DNA of 7,207 nucleotides from VGKU01 sp964388785 (GCA_964388785.1 CAYMBX010000044.1:1-7207); one strand, 5' to 3'. Shown: positions 1 through 6,177, numbered from the stretch's first letter. The notes: generated from the sequence alone by a model not told the origin. Translations and numbers: made by a program.

Positions 1-1526
1 ATCCGTTCGATTTCTTCATCCGAAAGTCCCGTCGATCCCTGAATCGTGATGTTCTGGCTCTTTCCGGATGCCTTGTCGGTCGCAGACACGTTCAAAATAC
101 CGTTCGCATCAATATCAAATTTCACTTCCACTTGGGGGACGCCGCGTGGCGCCATCGGAAGTCCCGAGAGAATAAACCGTCCAAGTGTCTTGTTTCCGCT
201 TGCCATTTCGCGTTCACCTTGAAGAACGTGAATTTCAACCGTTGTTTGATTATCAGCGGCGGTGGAGAAAATCTGAGATTTGGATGTGGGAATGGTGGTG
301 TTGCGTTCGATGAGCTTTGTCATGACCCCACCCATCGTTTCAATACCAAGTGAAAGCGGTGTGACGTCCAGCAAGAGCACGTCTTTCACTTCTCCTTGTA
401 ACACTCCGGCCTGCACAGCCGCGCCAAGCGCAACGACTTCATCCGGATTTACACTGATATTCGGTTTCTTTCCGAAAAATTCTTCTACGGTTTTTTGCAC
501 AAGCGGCATGCGCGTCATTCCACCCACCATGACAATTTCATGGATGTCACTCTTTGACATGCCCGCATCTTTGAGCGCTGCCTGCACCGGTTCGAGCGTT
601 TTGCGCACCAATTCTCCGCATAGCTCTTCCAATTTGGCGCGCGTCAGCGTCAGGACCAAGTGCTTGGGTCCGTTTGCATCTGAGGTGATGAACGGCTGGT
701 TCACTTCGGTCTGTTGCGCGGTCGAAAGTTCGATCTTCGCACGCTCCGCCGCATCCTTGATGCGCTGGAGCGCAAGCGCGTCTTTGGAAAGATCAACGCC
801 TTCCTGCTTTTTGAATTCCTGTAAAATCCAATCGATGATCACGCGATCAAAATCGTCACCACCCAAATGTGTATCTCCATTGGTGGATTTCACTTCAACC
901 GTATCTTCCGACACGTCCAGTACCGACACATCGAACGTACCGCCGCCCAAATCGTATACCATGATCTGCTGACCCTTCTTTTTATCAAATCCATACGCAA
1001 GTGCTGCGGCGGTCGGCTCGTTGATGATGCGACGCACCTTCAATCCGGCAATTTCACCGGCCACTTTCGTCGCATTGCGTTGCGCATCGTCAAAATACGC
1101 CGGAACCGTAATGATGGCTTCTTCGATTTTTTCCCCAAGTTTTTCTTCAGCATCCACCTTGAGTTTCTGAAGAACCATCGCCGAAATTTCTTCCGGTGTG
1201 TATTCCTTCCCTTCCATTTTTACGGCCACACCGTCTCCGCGCTGCACGATTTCATAAGGCATGACTTCCTTATCGCGTTTCACCTCGGTGTCATCCCATC
1301 GTCGGCCAATCAAACGCTTAATGGAAAAAAGCGTATTTTTCGGATTCGTGATGGCCTGTCGCTTTGCCGGCAGCCCCACAAGACGTTCGCCGCTTTTTGC
1401 AATCGCAATCATGGAGGGTGTTGTGCGCGCGCCTTCTTTGTTTTCGATGACTTTTGGCTGGCCTCCCTCAATGATGGCCATGCACGAGTTGGTTGTTCCA
1501 AGATCGATTCCTAAAATTTTTGACAT
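1..1526 (-). CDS. dnaK: Molecular chaperone DnaK (Hsp70), C-terminal part cut by the window edge
   Basis: ATP-dependent cytosolic Hsp70 chaperone that binds unfolded peptides and works with GrpE and DnaJ. Reading down from ATG at 1526, 508 full codons are present; the family is usually about 610-640 aa, so most of the substrate-binding lid is missing beyond the edge. Visible landmarks are the phosphate-1 loop GIDLGTTNS (residues 6-14), VPAYFDDAQR (141-150), INEPTAAALAYG (168-179), the phosphate-2 loop DLGGGTFDVS (192-201), VGGMTRMP (334-341), the interdomain linker region DVLLLDVTPLSLG (382-394) and a beta-sandwich peptide-binding domain up to LSDEEIER. Subdomain IB has the longer form (RRWDDTEVKRDKEVMPYEI, about 75-93) typical of diderm DnaKs and absent from B. 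subtilis DnaK. It starts 4 nt after grpE, has no clear Shine-Dalgarno (AAATATATG context), and is the last visible gene of the CIRCE-controlled operon. Confidence 0.98.
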   Translation of the reverse strand, partial: MSKILGIDLGTTNSCMAIIEGGQPKVIENKEGARTTPSMIAIAKSGERLVGLPAKRQAITNPKNTLFSIKRLIGRRWDDTEVKRDKEVMPYEIVQRGDGVAVKMEGKEYTPEEISAMVLQKLKVDAEEKLGEKIEEAIITVPAYFDDAQRNATKVAGEIAGLKVRRIINEPTAAALAYGFDKKKGQQIMVYDLGGGTFDVSVLDVSEDTVEVKSTNGDTHLGGDDFDRVIIDWILQEFKKQEGVDLSKDALALQRIKDAAERAKIELSTAQQTEVNQPFITSDANGPKHLVLTLTRAKLEELCGELVRKTLEPVQAALKDAGMSKSDIHEIVMVGGMTRMPLVQKTVEEFFGKKPNISVNPDEVVALGAAVQAGVLQGEVKDVLLLDVTPLSLGIETMGGVMTKLIERNTTIPTSKSQIFSTAADNQTTVEIHVLQGEREMASGNKTLGRFILSGLPMAPRGVPQVEVKFDIDANGILNVSATDKASGKSQNITIQGSTGLSDEEIER

Positions 1527-1530
1527 ATAT

Positions 1531-1995
1531 TTATTTGCTTATAACGACTTTTGCCGGACGAAAGATACGTTCGCCTCGCTTCCAACCACGCTGCACGATC
1601 TCAAGAATCGTGCCGGAAGGGGCTTCATCTGATTCCCGCTCCGAAGCCGCATCGTGTTGATGGGGATTAAACAGCTCACCGACCGCCCCGAACGGTTCAA
1701 TCCCGAGTTCCCCCATCACCTGCTCAAGCTGTGTGCGCACATGCAGAATCCCTTGCAACCACCCTTCTGTTTTTCCATCAAGCCCTTCCGGTTTGAATTT
1801 AAGCGCTTGATCGAAATTATCGAGAACGGGAATCAATGGGTCTGCCACACGTTCGATAGCCGCTTGATGCAGCGCGATACGCTCGGCTGCCAATTCTTTT
1901 TTAAGATTGTCGTAATCGGCAAGCGCCCGCTTCCAACCATTGAGATACTCCGCACAATTTTGACAATCTTGTGTCTCTTTTTCTTCTTCTCTCAT
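1531..1995 (-). CDS. grpE: Nucleotide exchange factor GrpE
   Basis: GrpE releases ADP from DnaK and is a cytosolic homodimer. The 154-aa product has a short charged N-terminus with a CxxC pair (CQNC, residues 11-14), then a helical segment containing ADYDNLKKE (26-34) and PLIPVLDNFDQAL (53-65). The beta-wing domain contains LGIEPFGAVGELFNPHQHDAA and the C-terminal signature IVQRGWKRGERIFRPAKVVIS. In that signature the usual 'GY' is 'GW'. The length is slightly short for the family because the disordered N-terminus is reduced. A CxxC ahead of the coiled coil is, from memory, common in CPR GrpE proteins. It lies between hrcA and dnaK in the same direction. Its ATG is preceded by an A/T-rich AAAATATATG stretch with only a weak purine run (AAGTAGAG) upstream. 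Confidence 0.96.
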   Translation of the reverse strand: MREEEKETQDCQNCAEYLNGWKRALADYDNLKKELAAERIALHQAAIERVADPLIPVLDNFDQALKFKPEGLDGKTEGWLQGILHVRTQLEQVMGELGIEPFGAVGELFNPHQHDAASERESDEAPSGTILEIVQRGWKRGERIFRPAKVVISK

Positions 1996-2023
1996 ATATT
2001 TTATCTCTACTTCTCTTATTCCA

Positions 2024-2101
2024 ACATTCGAAACGATATTCCGCCGAAGGGAACAAGTGCGATAGTCGCTTGGCCCGTAGGCGGGATATCGTTTCGGATG
2101 T
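2024..2101. repeat. 78-nt near-perfect palindromic element between hrcA and grpE
   Basis: The arms 2024-2045 and 2080-2101 are 22 nt long and complementary at 20 positions. The two exceptions (2028/2097 and 2040/2085) are U.G wobbles in a plus-strand RNA but A.C mismatches in the operon (minus) RNA. The 34-nt centre can itself pair (GGG 2049-2051 with CCC 2074-2076; CAAG 2054-2057 with CTTG 2068-2071). There is no T-run on either side, so it is not a simple terminator. On the minus strand it is read through by a 34-codon ORF (ATG 2120 to TAA 2016) that overlaps the hrcA stop as ATGAGTGA. Both strands translate to related peptides (IRNDIPP...GGISFRM). It could be a REP-like or mobile palindrome, an mRNA-processing hairpin, or the coding part of a tiny protein; I cannot tell which. 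Confidence 0.75.
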
Positions 2102-2112
2102 CTACCGCTTCT

Positions 2113-2814
2113 TCACTCATACATTTCCAAAATTAAGTCTCTTGCCTGTTCCACAAGCGCGATGTTACGCCCGTAATCCATACGCAAAGGTCCGACCAAG
2201 CCGAGCAAACCTTCCTGTGCGCGTCCAAGTCGATATTTCACGATGATGGTCGCCATTTGGTCGCCAAACGGATTTTGCGATCCGATGTAGACGACGGTTT
2301 CGTCATCGATGGTCGGGTAAATTTTCGACACAACGTCGTCGAACTGGTCGACCATTGCCGAAACGGAACGCAATACATCGACATCATCGAAATCAGGCTT
2401 CGCAAGCAGATTTGAAACGCCGGTATAATATCCGAAACGAGGATCAATGGCAACGATGGCAGTTTCACCGGAAACATCGACAAGACGTTTGGCGACGCGA
2501 CGCAAAGTGAATTCGATTGATTCATCAGGTGATGTAGAAGCAGAGAGCGTGCGCGCATGCGCTTGCGGAACCGATTCGACGACATGTTGCAAATAATATA
2601 GATACGCCTTTTCGGTCGGTACGCGTCCGGCAGACGTGTGCGGCTGGCGCAAGTATCCCTCTTGTTCCAAAAACGCCATCTCGTTGCGGATGGTGGCCGA
2701 AGAAACATCTAGGCCGTGGCGCTCTGCAAGCTGCTTAGACCCCACCGGCTCTGCCGTTTGAATATAGTCTTCGATAATCAGTCGAAGGATAGTTTCTTTA
2801 CGTGTATCCAACAT
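2113..2814 (-). CDS. hrcA: Heat-inducible transcription repressor HrcA (short form)
   Basis: HrcA binds CIRCE operators and represses chaperone operons until heat or unfolded protein titrates its folding partner. The 233-aa product begins with a winged helix-turn-helix: RKETILRLIIEDYIQTAEPVGSK (5-27), recognition region DVSSATIRNEMAFLEQEGYL (36-55), and wing PHTSAGRVPTEKAYLYYL (58-75). The C-terminal regulatory half ends with GPLRMDYGRNIALVE (208-222), the HrcA hallmark usually seen as GPxRMxY. Typical HrcA is about 340 aa, so the GAF-like and dimerisation region is shortened by about 100 residues; the frame is intact, so this is a compact family form and not a truncation. Start ATG 2814 lies about 24 nt below the predicted transcription start and has little Shine-Dalgarno. 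It is the first gene of its own CIRCE-regulated operon. Confidence 0.95.
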   Translation of the reverse strand: MLDTRKETILRLIIEDYIQTAEPVGSKQLAERHGLDVSSATIRNEMAFLEQEGYLRQPHTSAGRVPTEKAYLYYLQHVVESVPQAHARTLSASTSPDESIEFTLRRVAKRLVDVSGETAIVAIDPRFGYYTGVSNLLAKPDFDDVDVLRSVSAMVDQFDDVVSKIYPTIDDETVVYIGSQNPFGDQMATIIVKYRLGRAQEGLLGLVGPLRMDYGRNIALVEQARDLILEMYE

Positions 2815-2832
2815 ACGGATGCCAAAAACAAA

Positions 2833-2859
2833 TTAGCACTCACAATTATAGAGTGCTAA
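2833..2859 (-). promoter_or_regulatory. CIRCE operator (HrcA binding site)
   Basis: A perfect CIRCE inverted repeat, TTAGCACTC-N9-GAGTGCTAA, lies 18 nt ahead of the hrcA start codon. Both 9-nt arms match the consensus exactly and the spacer has the canonical 9 nt. The promoter -10 box lies inside the spacer, so bound HrcA would directly block RNA polymerase. Confidence 0.98.
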
Positions 2860-2872
2860 ACAGACTTGTCAA
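2845..2872 (-). promoter_or_regulatory. Sigma-70 type promoter of hrcA-grpE-dnaK
   Basis: On the minus strand TTGACA (2872-2867) is followed after 16 nt by TATAAT (2850-2845), both perfect consensus hexamers. Transcription should start near 2838, inside the downstream CIRCE arm. The -35 box contains the TGA stop codon (2871-2869) of the upstream PP2C gene. Confidence 0.92.
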
Positions 2873-3831
2873 GCAAGATTCTTTATCGTGGCCACGACGG
2901 CGGAAATATCATCAGCCTTTGCGCGTGGGTCTGTCCCGCGCAGTGCGATTTCATCGGCCATTCCTTGAATTTGACGCTCCGCCGCACGGTCTTCTTCATG
3001 AGAGGCGAGGACGGTTGCGAGATTTGTCTCTCGTATTTGATCTGTAACTCCGTCTGAAGTCAACAAAAGCCGATCATCTGGATAGACGCGAACGGCGCGT
3101 ACGTTAATGTCTTCATCTTCCAATTCCCCGATGGCACGCGTGAGCCGATGTCTGTGCTTGAACAAAAAGCGCAAGGCATCCGGCAGTTCATCTATGGACG
3201 AAGCTTCTTCGAGTTGATTGGCCTGTTCCTGCGTAATACGACCTTCTTTAAGAGAGGCAGAAATGTAATTGTCATCTTGCGTCAATCTTACCAAGCGCCC
3301 TTGGCGCATCAAGTAAATTCGGCTATCTCCCACGTTTGCCACATACAAACGATGAGAGCCATCCGGCATTTTTTTGATCTTTGAAACAGATACAGTTGTG
3401 GAAGCACGGCCGATGTTTCGATCGGTTTTTGCTCTTGTGCGGATGCGCGCATTTGCTTCCACAAGGGCGGCTTTGATTTCTGATCTGATTAACGAATCGA
3501 TCAAACTCGGTTTTTTCTCGCGGGGAATTGTTTCGCTGTTTGCGATACGCGCAAGTTGTTCGTCTAACTTTTGTCCGAGCTCTTCTTGGACAATTCGTGC
3601 CGTTTCTTGTGACGCAAACGAACCGGCGGAAAGAGAGACGCCGTCTGCGACCATCAACAATCCCGAATCAGGGTCATTGATCTTTTCATCTTCACAGATG
3701 TCTTTGCGTTCCGAACGACCTTCCTCCACCAATCCTGTGATCGACGGCTCACCCGCATTGATCCATGTGCGTTCCTGTTCATGACGTAATTCCGGCGCAT
3801 CCGGAAAAAACCGCAATGCTTCAGATCTCAT
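2869..3831 (-). CDS. PP2C-family Ser/Thr protein phosphatase
   Basis: Metal-dependent (PPM/PP2C) phosphatase that removes phosphate from Ser/Thr of proteins; soluble, with no membrane segment seen. The 320-aa product has the PP2C motifs in order: KDICEDEK (43-50, a divergent form of the usual RxxNED), LMVADGVS (59-66, metal-binding DG), RASTTVSV (142-149), YVANVGDSRIYL (163-174), LTRAIG (230-235), LLLTSDGVTD (255-264) and the terminal KADDISAVV (305-313), where the usual DN is DD. The start at 3831 is chosen because AGAGGA lies about 6 nt upstream; an in-frame ATG at 3846 lacks such a site. No kinase gene is adjacent. It ends exactly in the -35 box of the hrcA promoter, with no terminator between, so some read-through into the heat-shock operon is possible. 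Confidence 0.9.
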   Translation of the reverse strand: MRSEALRFFPDAPELRHEQERTWINAGEPSITGLVEEGRSERKDICEDEKINDPDSGLLMVADGVSLSAGSFASQETARIVQEELGQKLDEQLARIANSETIPREKKPSLIDSLIRSEIKAALVEANARIRTRAKTDRNIGRASTTVSVSKIKKMPDGSHRLYVANVGDSRIYLMRQGRLVRLTQDDNYISASLKEGRITQEQANQLEEASSIDELPDALRFLFKHRHRLTRAIGELEDEDINVRAVRVYPDDRLLLTSDGVTDQIRETNLATVLASHEEDRAAERQIQGMADEIALRGTDPRAKADDISAVVATIKNLA

Positions 3832-3900
3832 ATCTTTTCCTCTCATCTAGAGGTTATTTGATGATTGGCTTTTAATTGGTATCCACTTTCATCCTGACGA

Positions 3901-3943
3901 ACGATCATTCTTTGTCGAGAGCACGCAGACAGAGAATGATCGT
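3901..3943. repeat. Inverted repeat / hairpin in the PP2C upstream region
   Basis: Two 16-nt arms (3901-3916 and 3928-3943) match at 15 positions around an 11-nt loop. No T-run follows in either direction, so it is not a typical intrinsic terminator. If transcription starts near 3972 it lies in the 5' UTR of the PP2C gene. The exception (3912/3932) is U.G in plus-strand RNA and A.C in minus-strand RNA. Confidence 0.7.
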
Positions 3944-3951
3944 CCACTAAA

Positions 3952-3963
3952 GGTTGATCAACC
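3952..3963. promoter_or_regulatory. Perfect 12-bp palindrome, possible operator
   Basis: GGTTGATCAACC is a perfect palindrome in the short gap between the 140-aa gene and the PP2C gene, just downstream of the candidate PP2C promoter. The size and position fit a dimeric regulator site, but no regulator is known for it. Confidence 0.35.
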
Positions 3964-3966
3964 ACC

Positions 3967-3987
3967 ACTGTTTGTAACAGTATATCA
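3967..3987 (-). promoter_or_regulatory. Candidate PP2C promoter (extended -10) overlapped by an inverted repeat
   Basis: On the minus strand TGA-TATACT (3987-3979) resembles an extended -10 element (TGnTATAAT, 5 of 6 in the hexamer). It comes directly after the T-run of the upstream terminator. No good -35 is seen at normal spacing. An inverted repeat ACTGTT-TGT-AACAGT (3967-3981) overlaps the -10 and predicted start region and could be an operator. The resulting PP2C 5' UTR would be about 140 nt long. Confidence 0.4.
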
Positions 3988-4018
3988 AAAAACCGGCGTG
4001 AGTTCATCTCAACACCGG
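3987..4018 (-). terminator. Intrinsic terminator of the 140-aa gene, stop codon in the loop
   Basis: On the minus strand the arm CCGGTGTTGAG (4018-4008) pairs with CTCACGCCGG (4002-3993) with one G.U pair and one bulged T. The loop is ATGAA, followed by six T (3992-3987). The TGA stop codon (4006-4004) lies in the loop. The G.U pair would be C.A in the opposite RNA, which supports minus-strand function. Confidence 0.85.
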
Positions 4019-4426
4019 CAAGAACCGCGGTCTCCACCGAGGATGATCGTTCGTCCCGGAACGAGGTACATACGCGAGGTGACGATGAACAACGCCATAA
4101 ACGAGGCTCGTTCCCAGTTGAACGACGGTTCCCGTGAGTCCCTCCTTCTCGTTGAGTGTACGAAATGGATGCAGGACAAGATCGCGCGCCGCTCCGGCAA
4201 GCCGCACTTCACGCACCGATGCAATGCAAGCATTGCCTCGCTCGACGAATACGACCTTCATCTTCGCAAGAAGTCCATCCGAGACGCTTCCGGGAAGAAC
4301 GCGGAGCACATCCGCAGACCCGCCTCCCGGAAAATCGATCACGTGATAGTGCTGCTGGCCCTCGAGCCTTTGCAGCACCTTTTGCGCAAAGGCCTCGACG
4401 TTTTCAAAATCAACGCGCTGTCCCAC
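4004..4426 (-). CDS. Hypothetical protein, 140 aa
   Basis: I do not recognise this protein. It is soluble-looking with no signal peptide or membrane segment. It has an alternating alpha/beta-like pattern: a charged N-terminal helix (DFENVEAFAQKVLQRLEG, 6-23), short hydrophobic strands (HYHVIDF, MKVVFVERG, VRLAGAARDLVLH), a glycine-rich turn FPGGGSADVLRVLPG (32-46), and a basic tail rich in Arg, His and Pro (from about 114). The start is GTG 4426, chosen because GGAGG lies 6 nt upstream. Codons look genuine, with G/C-rich third positions, and the gene ends inside its own terminator hairpin, which supports this strand over the long antisense frames. It appears to be its own transcription unit between the antiporter and the phosphatase, so context gives no function. 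Confidence 0.78.
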   Translation of the reverse strand: MGQRVDFENVEAFAQKVLQRLEGQQHYHVIDFPGGGSADVLRVLPGSVSDGLLAKMKVVFVERGNACIASVREVRLAGAARDLVLHPFRTLNEKEGLTGTVVQLGTSLVYGVVHRHLAYVPRSGTNDHPRWRPRFLPVLR

Positions 4427-4452
4427 AACTGACCTCCGTACCAGGACCGCGC

Positions 4453-4481
4453 AAATTAGACAAAAAACGGCTCGTTGTCAA
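4453..4481 (-). promoter_or_regulatory. Candidate promoter of the 140-aa gene, embedded in the antiporter terminator
   Basis: On the minus strand TTGACA (4481-4476) is followed by TCTAAT (4460-4455, spacer 15 nt) or TAATTT (4458-4453, spacer 17 nt). The -35 lies in the terminator loop and includes the antiporter's TGA stop. The start would fall near 4447, giving a leader of about 20 nt that carries the GGAGG site. Confidence 0.5.
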
Positions 4482-4489
4482 GCCGTTTT
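4462..4489 (-). terminator. Intrinsic terminator of the antiporter gene, stop codon in the loop
   Basis: On the minus strand AAAACGGCT (4489-4481) pairs perfectly with AGCCGTTTT (4472-4464) around the 8-nt loop TGACAACG, and the T-run continues to 4462. The stop codon TGA (4480-4478) is the first three bases of the loop, so the last codons form the 5' arm. Confidence 0.88.
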
Positions 4490-6124
4490 CTCCCACGCTC
4501 TTTTTTGCGCTCGATTGTGTGTGAGCAGTTCTGAAAACTTTTTTCCACTCAAGTAATTTGGAATAATAACGTAGTCTGCACCCAATCCATAGCACGTTTG
4601 AGCCTCTTGGTGCGTGTGTACGGAAACAATCACCACCCCTTTATGTTTCTTGGCCGCAAGATAGACCAGCAAATTCGTACTCACGGTGATGTCGGGAATG
4701 GTGGAAATAATCATTTTTGCCTTTTCGGCTTGGATCTCCTCAAGCAAAATCTCGTCCCCTGCATCGCCATACACATGAGGCTCACCGAGTTCTGACAGTT
4801 TTTGGATGACGTGTGGATCAAAGTCAACAATCAAATACGACTGACGCAACGACTTGACCGATTCGAGCATCACCTCCCCGATCGGATGGAAACCGAACAA
4901 CAACACCTGTCCGCTCTTGCGCGCTTTCTTGCGCTCGACGGCAAGCGTATAACGGGGCTCCATCCAACGAAACGCCGGTTGGAAAAATTCATAAATGCGT
5001 TCGTTGAAATTGATGAGATAGGAACTAACCGCAATCGTAATGAGTCCCATAGCGGTCACGAGAGCCATCAGTTCGCCTTGAATATGGCCCGCGCCGATCC
5101 CGGCCGCGATCAAAATAAACGAAAATTCCGAAATTTGCGCAACCGTCGTTCCGGCCATGAATCCCGTGCGGGGGTGATACCCGAGTGCGCGCATAATAAA
5201 GAGTACGATCAGCGGATTCCCAAACAAAACCAATGCACTGAAAATAAACGTCGGAACCAAAATCGATCCAAGATGATCAAGACCAAGCTGCGTTCCAAGT
5301 ACGATGAAAAACATGATCAGGAAAAAATCGCGCAACGGCCGTATACGGGCGTTGATCTCTTTCTGGAACACACTGCCTGAAAGCGAAATCCCGGCAATCA
5401 GCGCCCCGATTTCCATACCGAATCCGAGCAACACCAGCCCGCCCGCAATCAAAAAGCACCACGCGACCGAAAAAATGAAAAGCATTTCTTGTGAACGCGC
5501 CACGTATTGCAAAAGCGGGGGGATCAATTTTGCGGACACAAACCAAAGGACCGGAACGATGACAATCCCTTTTGCAAGAACCGTGACAAACGCCTCCTCG
5601 AGCGTTGCACCGCTTGTAACGGCGGCGAGCCCAAGCAAGATGAGCATGGCAATGAAGTCTTGCACAAGAAGAAAGCCAATACTGATCCGGCCATAGAGCG
5701 TATCAATATCTTCCTTGTCCATGAGCAGTTTGACGATGATGATTGTGCTGGAAAATGCGCACGCCACCGCAAGGTACGTACTGGCGACCACATCGAAACC
5801 CAACAACAAGCCAATGCCGATCCCCACGATCGAGGTGAACAAGACTTGGCCCACACCTGTAGCCAATGAAATTCCTCCGACATCTTTGAACGAACGCCAA
5901 TTCAATCCAAGCCCAACGGTAAAAAGCAAAAATGCCACGCCGATTTGCGACATGACTTCAAAGACCTCTGTGTTATTGGCAAGCGCGAGGACGCCCGGGC
6001 CGGCAATAATACCCGTGATGATGTAGCCCAAAATGAGCGGCTGGCGAAAACGAAAAACAAAGAGAGAAAAAACAGCGGCAATAATGAGAATGATCCCGAT
6101 CTCAAAAAATAGTTCCTCCATCAT
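4478..6124 (-). CDS. KefB/CPA2-type monovalent cation/proton antiporter with a C-terminal TrkA-N (RCK) domain
   Basis: Inner-membrane antiporter predicted to exchange K+ or Na+ for H+ and to be gated through a cytosolic nucleotide-binding domain. The 548-aa product has about a dozen hydrophobic segments up to about residue 372. CPA2 motifs are LGYIITGIIAGPGVL (32-46), FTVGLGLNW (68-76), FSSTIIIVKLLMD (124-136) and LLVQDFIAML (152-161). A charged linker (390-405) leads to a Rossmann-like RCK_N domain with VLLFGFHPIG (407-416), IVDFDP (432-437) and STIPD (474-478). The usual GxGxxG is altered to GFHPIG, so nucleotide preference is uncertain. No RCK_C domain follows. The start ATG 6124 is chosen because an extended -10 lies 11-19 nt upstream, implying an almost leaderless mRNA; TTG 6133 or ATG 6121 are alternatives. 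Ion specificity cannot be read from sequence. Confidence 0.93.
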   Translation of the reverse strand: MMEELFFEIGIILIIAAVFSLFVFRFRQPLILGYIITGIIAGPGVLALANNTEVFEVMSQIGVAFLLFTVGLGLNWRSFKDVGGISLATGVGQVLFTSIVGIGIGLLLGFDVVASTYLAVACAFSSTIIIVKLLMDKEDIDTLYGRISIGFLLVQDFIAMLILLGLAAVTSGATLEEAFVTVLAKGIVIVPVLWFVSAKLIPPLLQYVARSQEMLFIFSVAWCFLIAGGLVLLGFGMEIGALIAGISLSGSVFQKEINARIRPLRDFFLIMFFIVLGTQLGLDHLGSILVPTFIFSALVLFGNPLIVLFIMRALGYHPRTGFMAGTTVAQISEFSFILIAAGIGAGHIQGELMALVTAMGLITIAVSSYLINFNERIYEFFQPAFRWMEPRYTLAVERKKARKSGQVLLFGFHPIGEVMLESVKSLRQSYLIVDFDPHVIQKLSELGEPHVYGDAGDEILLEEIQAEKAKMIISTIPDITVSTNLLVYLAAKKHKGVVIVSVHTHQEAQTCYGLGADYVIIPNYLSGKKFSELLTHNRAQKRAWEKTA

Positions 6125-6134
6125 ACATGACAAT

Positions 6135-6143
6135 ACTATAGCA
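6135..6143 (-). promoter_or_regulatory. Extended -10 promoter of the antiporter gene
   Basis: On the minus strand TGC-TATAGT (6143-6135) fits TGnTATAAT with one mismatch; no clear -35 is present. Transcription would start near 6128, only a few bases ahead of ATG 6124, with no Shine-Dalgarno, so the message is probably leaderless or nearly so. It is divergent from the attenuator-controlled plus-strand unit. Confidence 0.55.
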
Positions 6144-6177
6144 AAAATTACATGCTTGGTGTATGCTTCATGTGTAT

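Noticed and set aside
280..1514. Long plus-strand open frames (280-972 and 867-1514) opposite dnaK
   Set aside because: They are antisense to a clear dnaK reading with all Hsp70 motifs, have Ser/Arg/Phe-rich low-quality translations, and antisense open frames over dnaK are a familiar artefact.
1654..2246. Plus-strand open frames over grpE and the hrcA-grpE gap
   Set aside because: They are opposite strong grpE and hrcA coding. Their only notable part is the palindromic peptide, which is explained by the inverted repeat.
3901..3943. Hairpin considered as a terminator for the 140-aa gene
   Set aside because: No T-run follows on either strand, and a better terminator with six T lies at 3987-4018.
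3843..4037. 64-codon minus frame between the 140-aa gene and the PP2C gene
   Set aside because: It begins inside the 140-aa gene, reads through a terminator and the hairpin cluster, and lacks a ribosome-binding site.
3998..4524. Plus-strand open frames antisense to the 140-aa gene
   Set aside because: The minus frame has a GGAGG site, a fitting start and a strand-specific terminator; the plus frames have none of these.
5277..5900. Alternative frames inside the antiporter gene on both strands
   Set aside because: The antiporter frame is continuous with conserved CPA2 motifs; the others are shadows.
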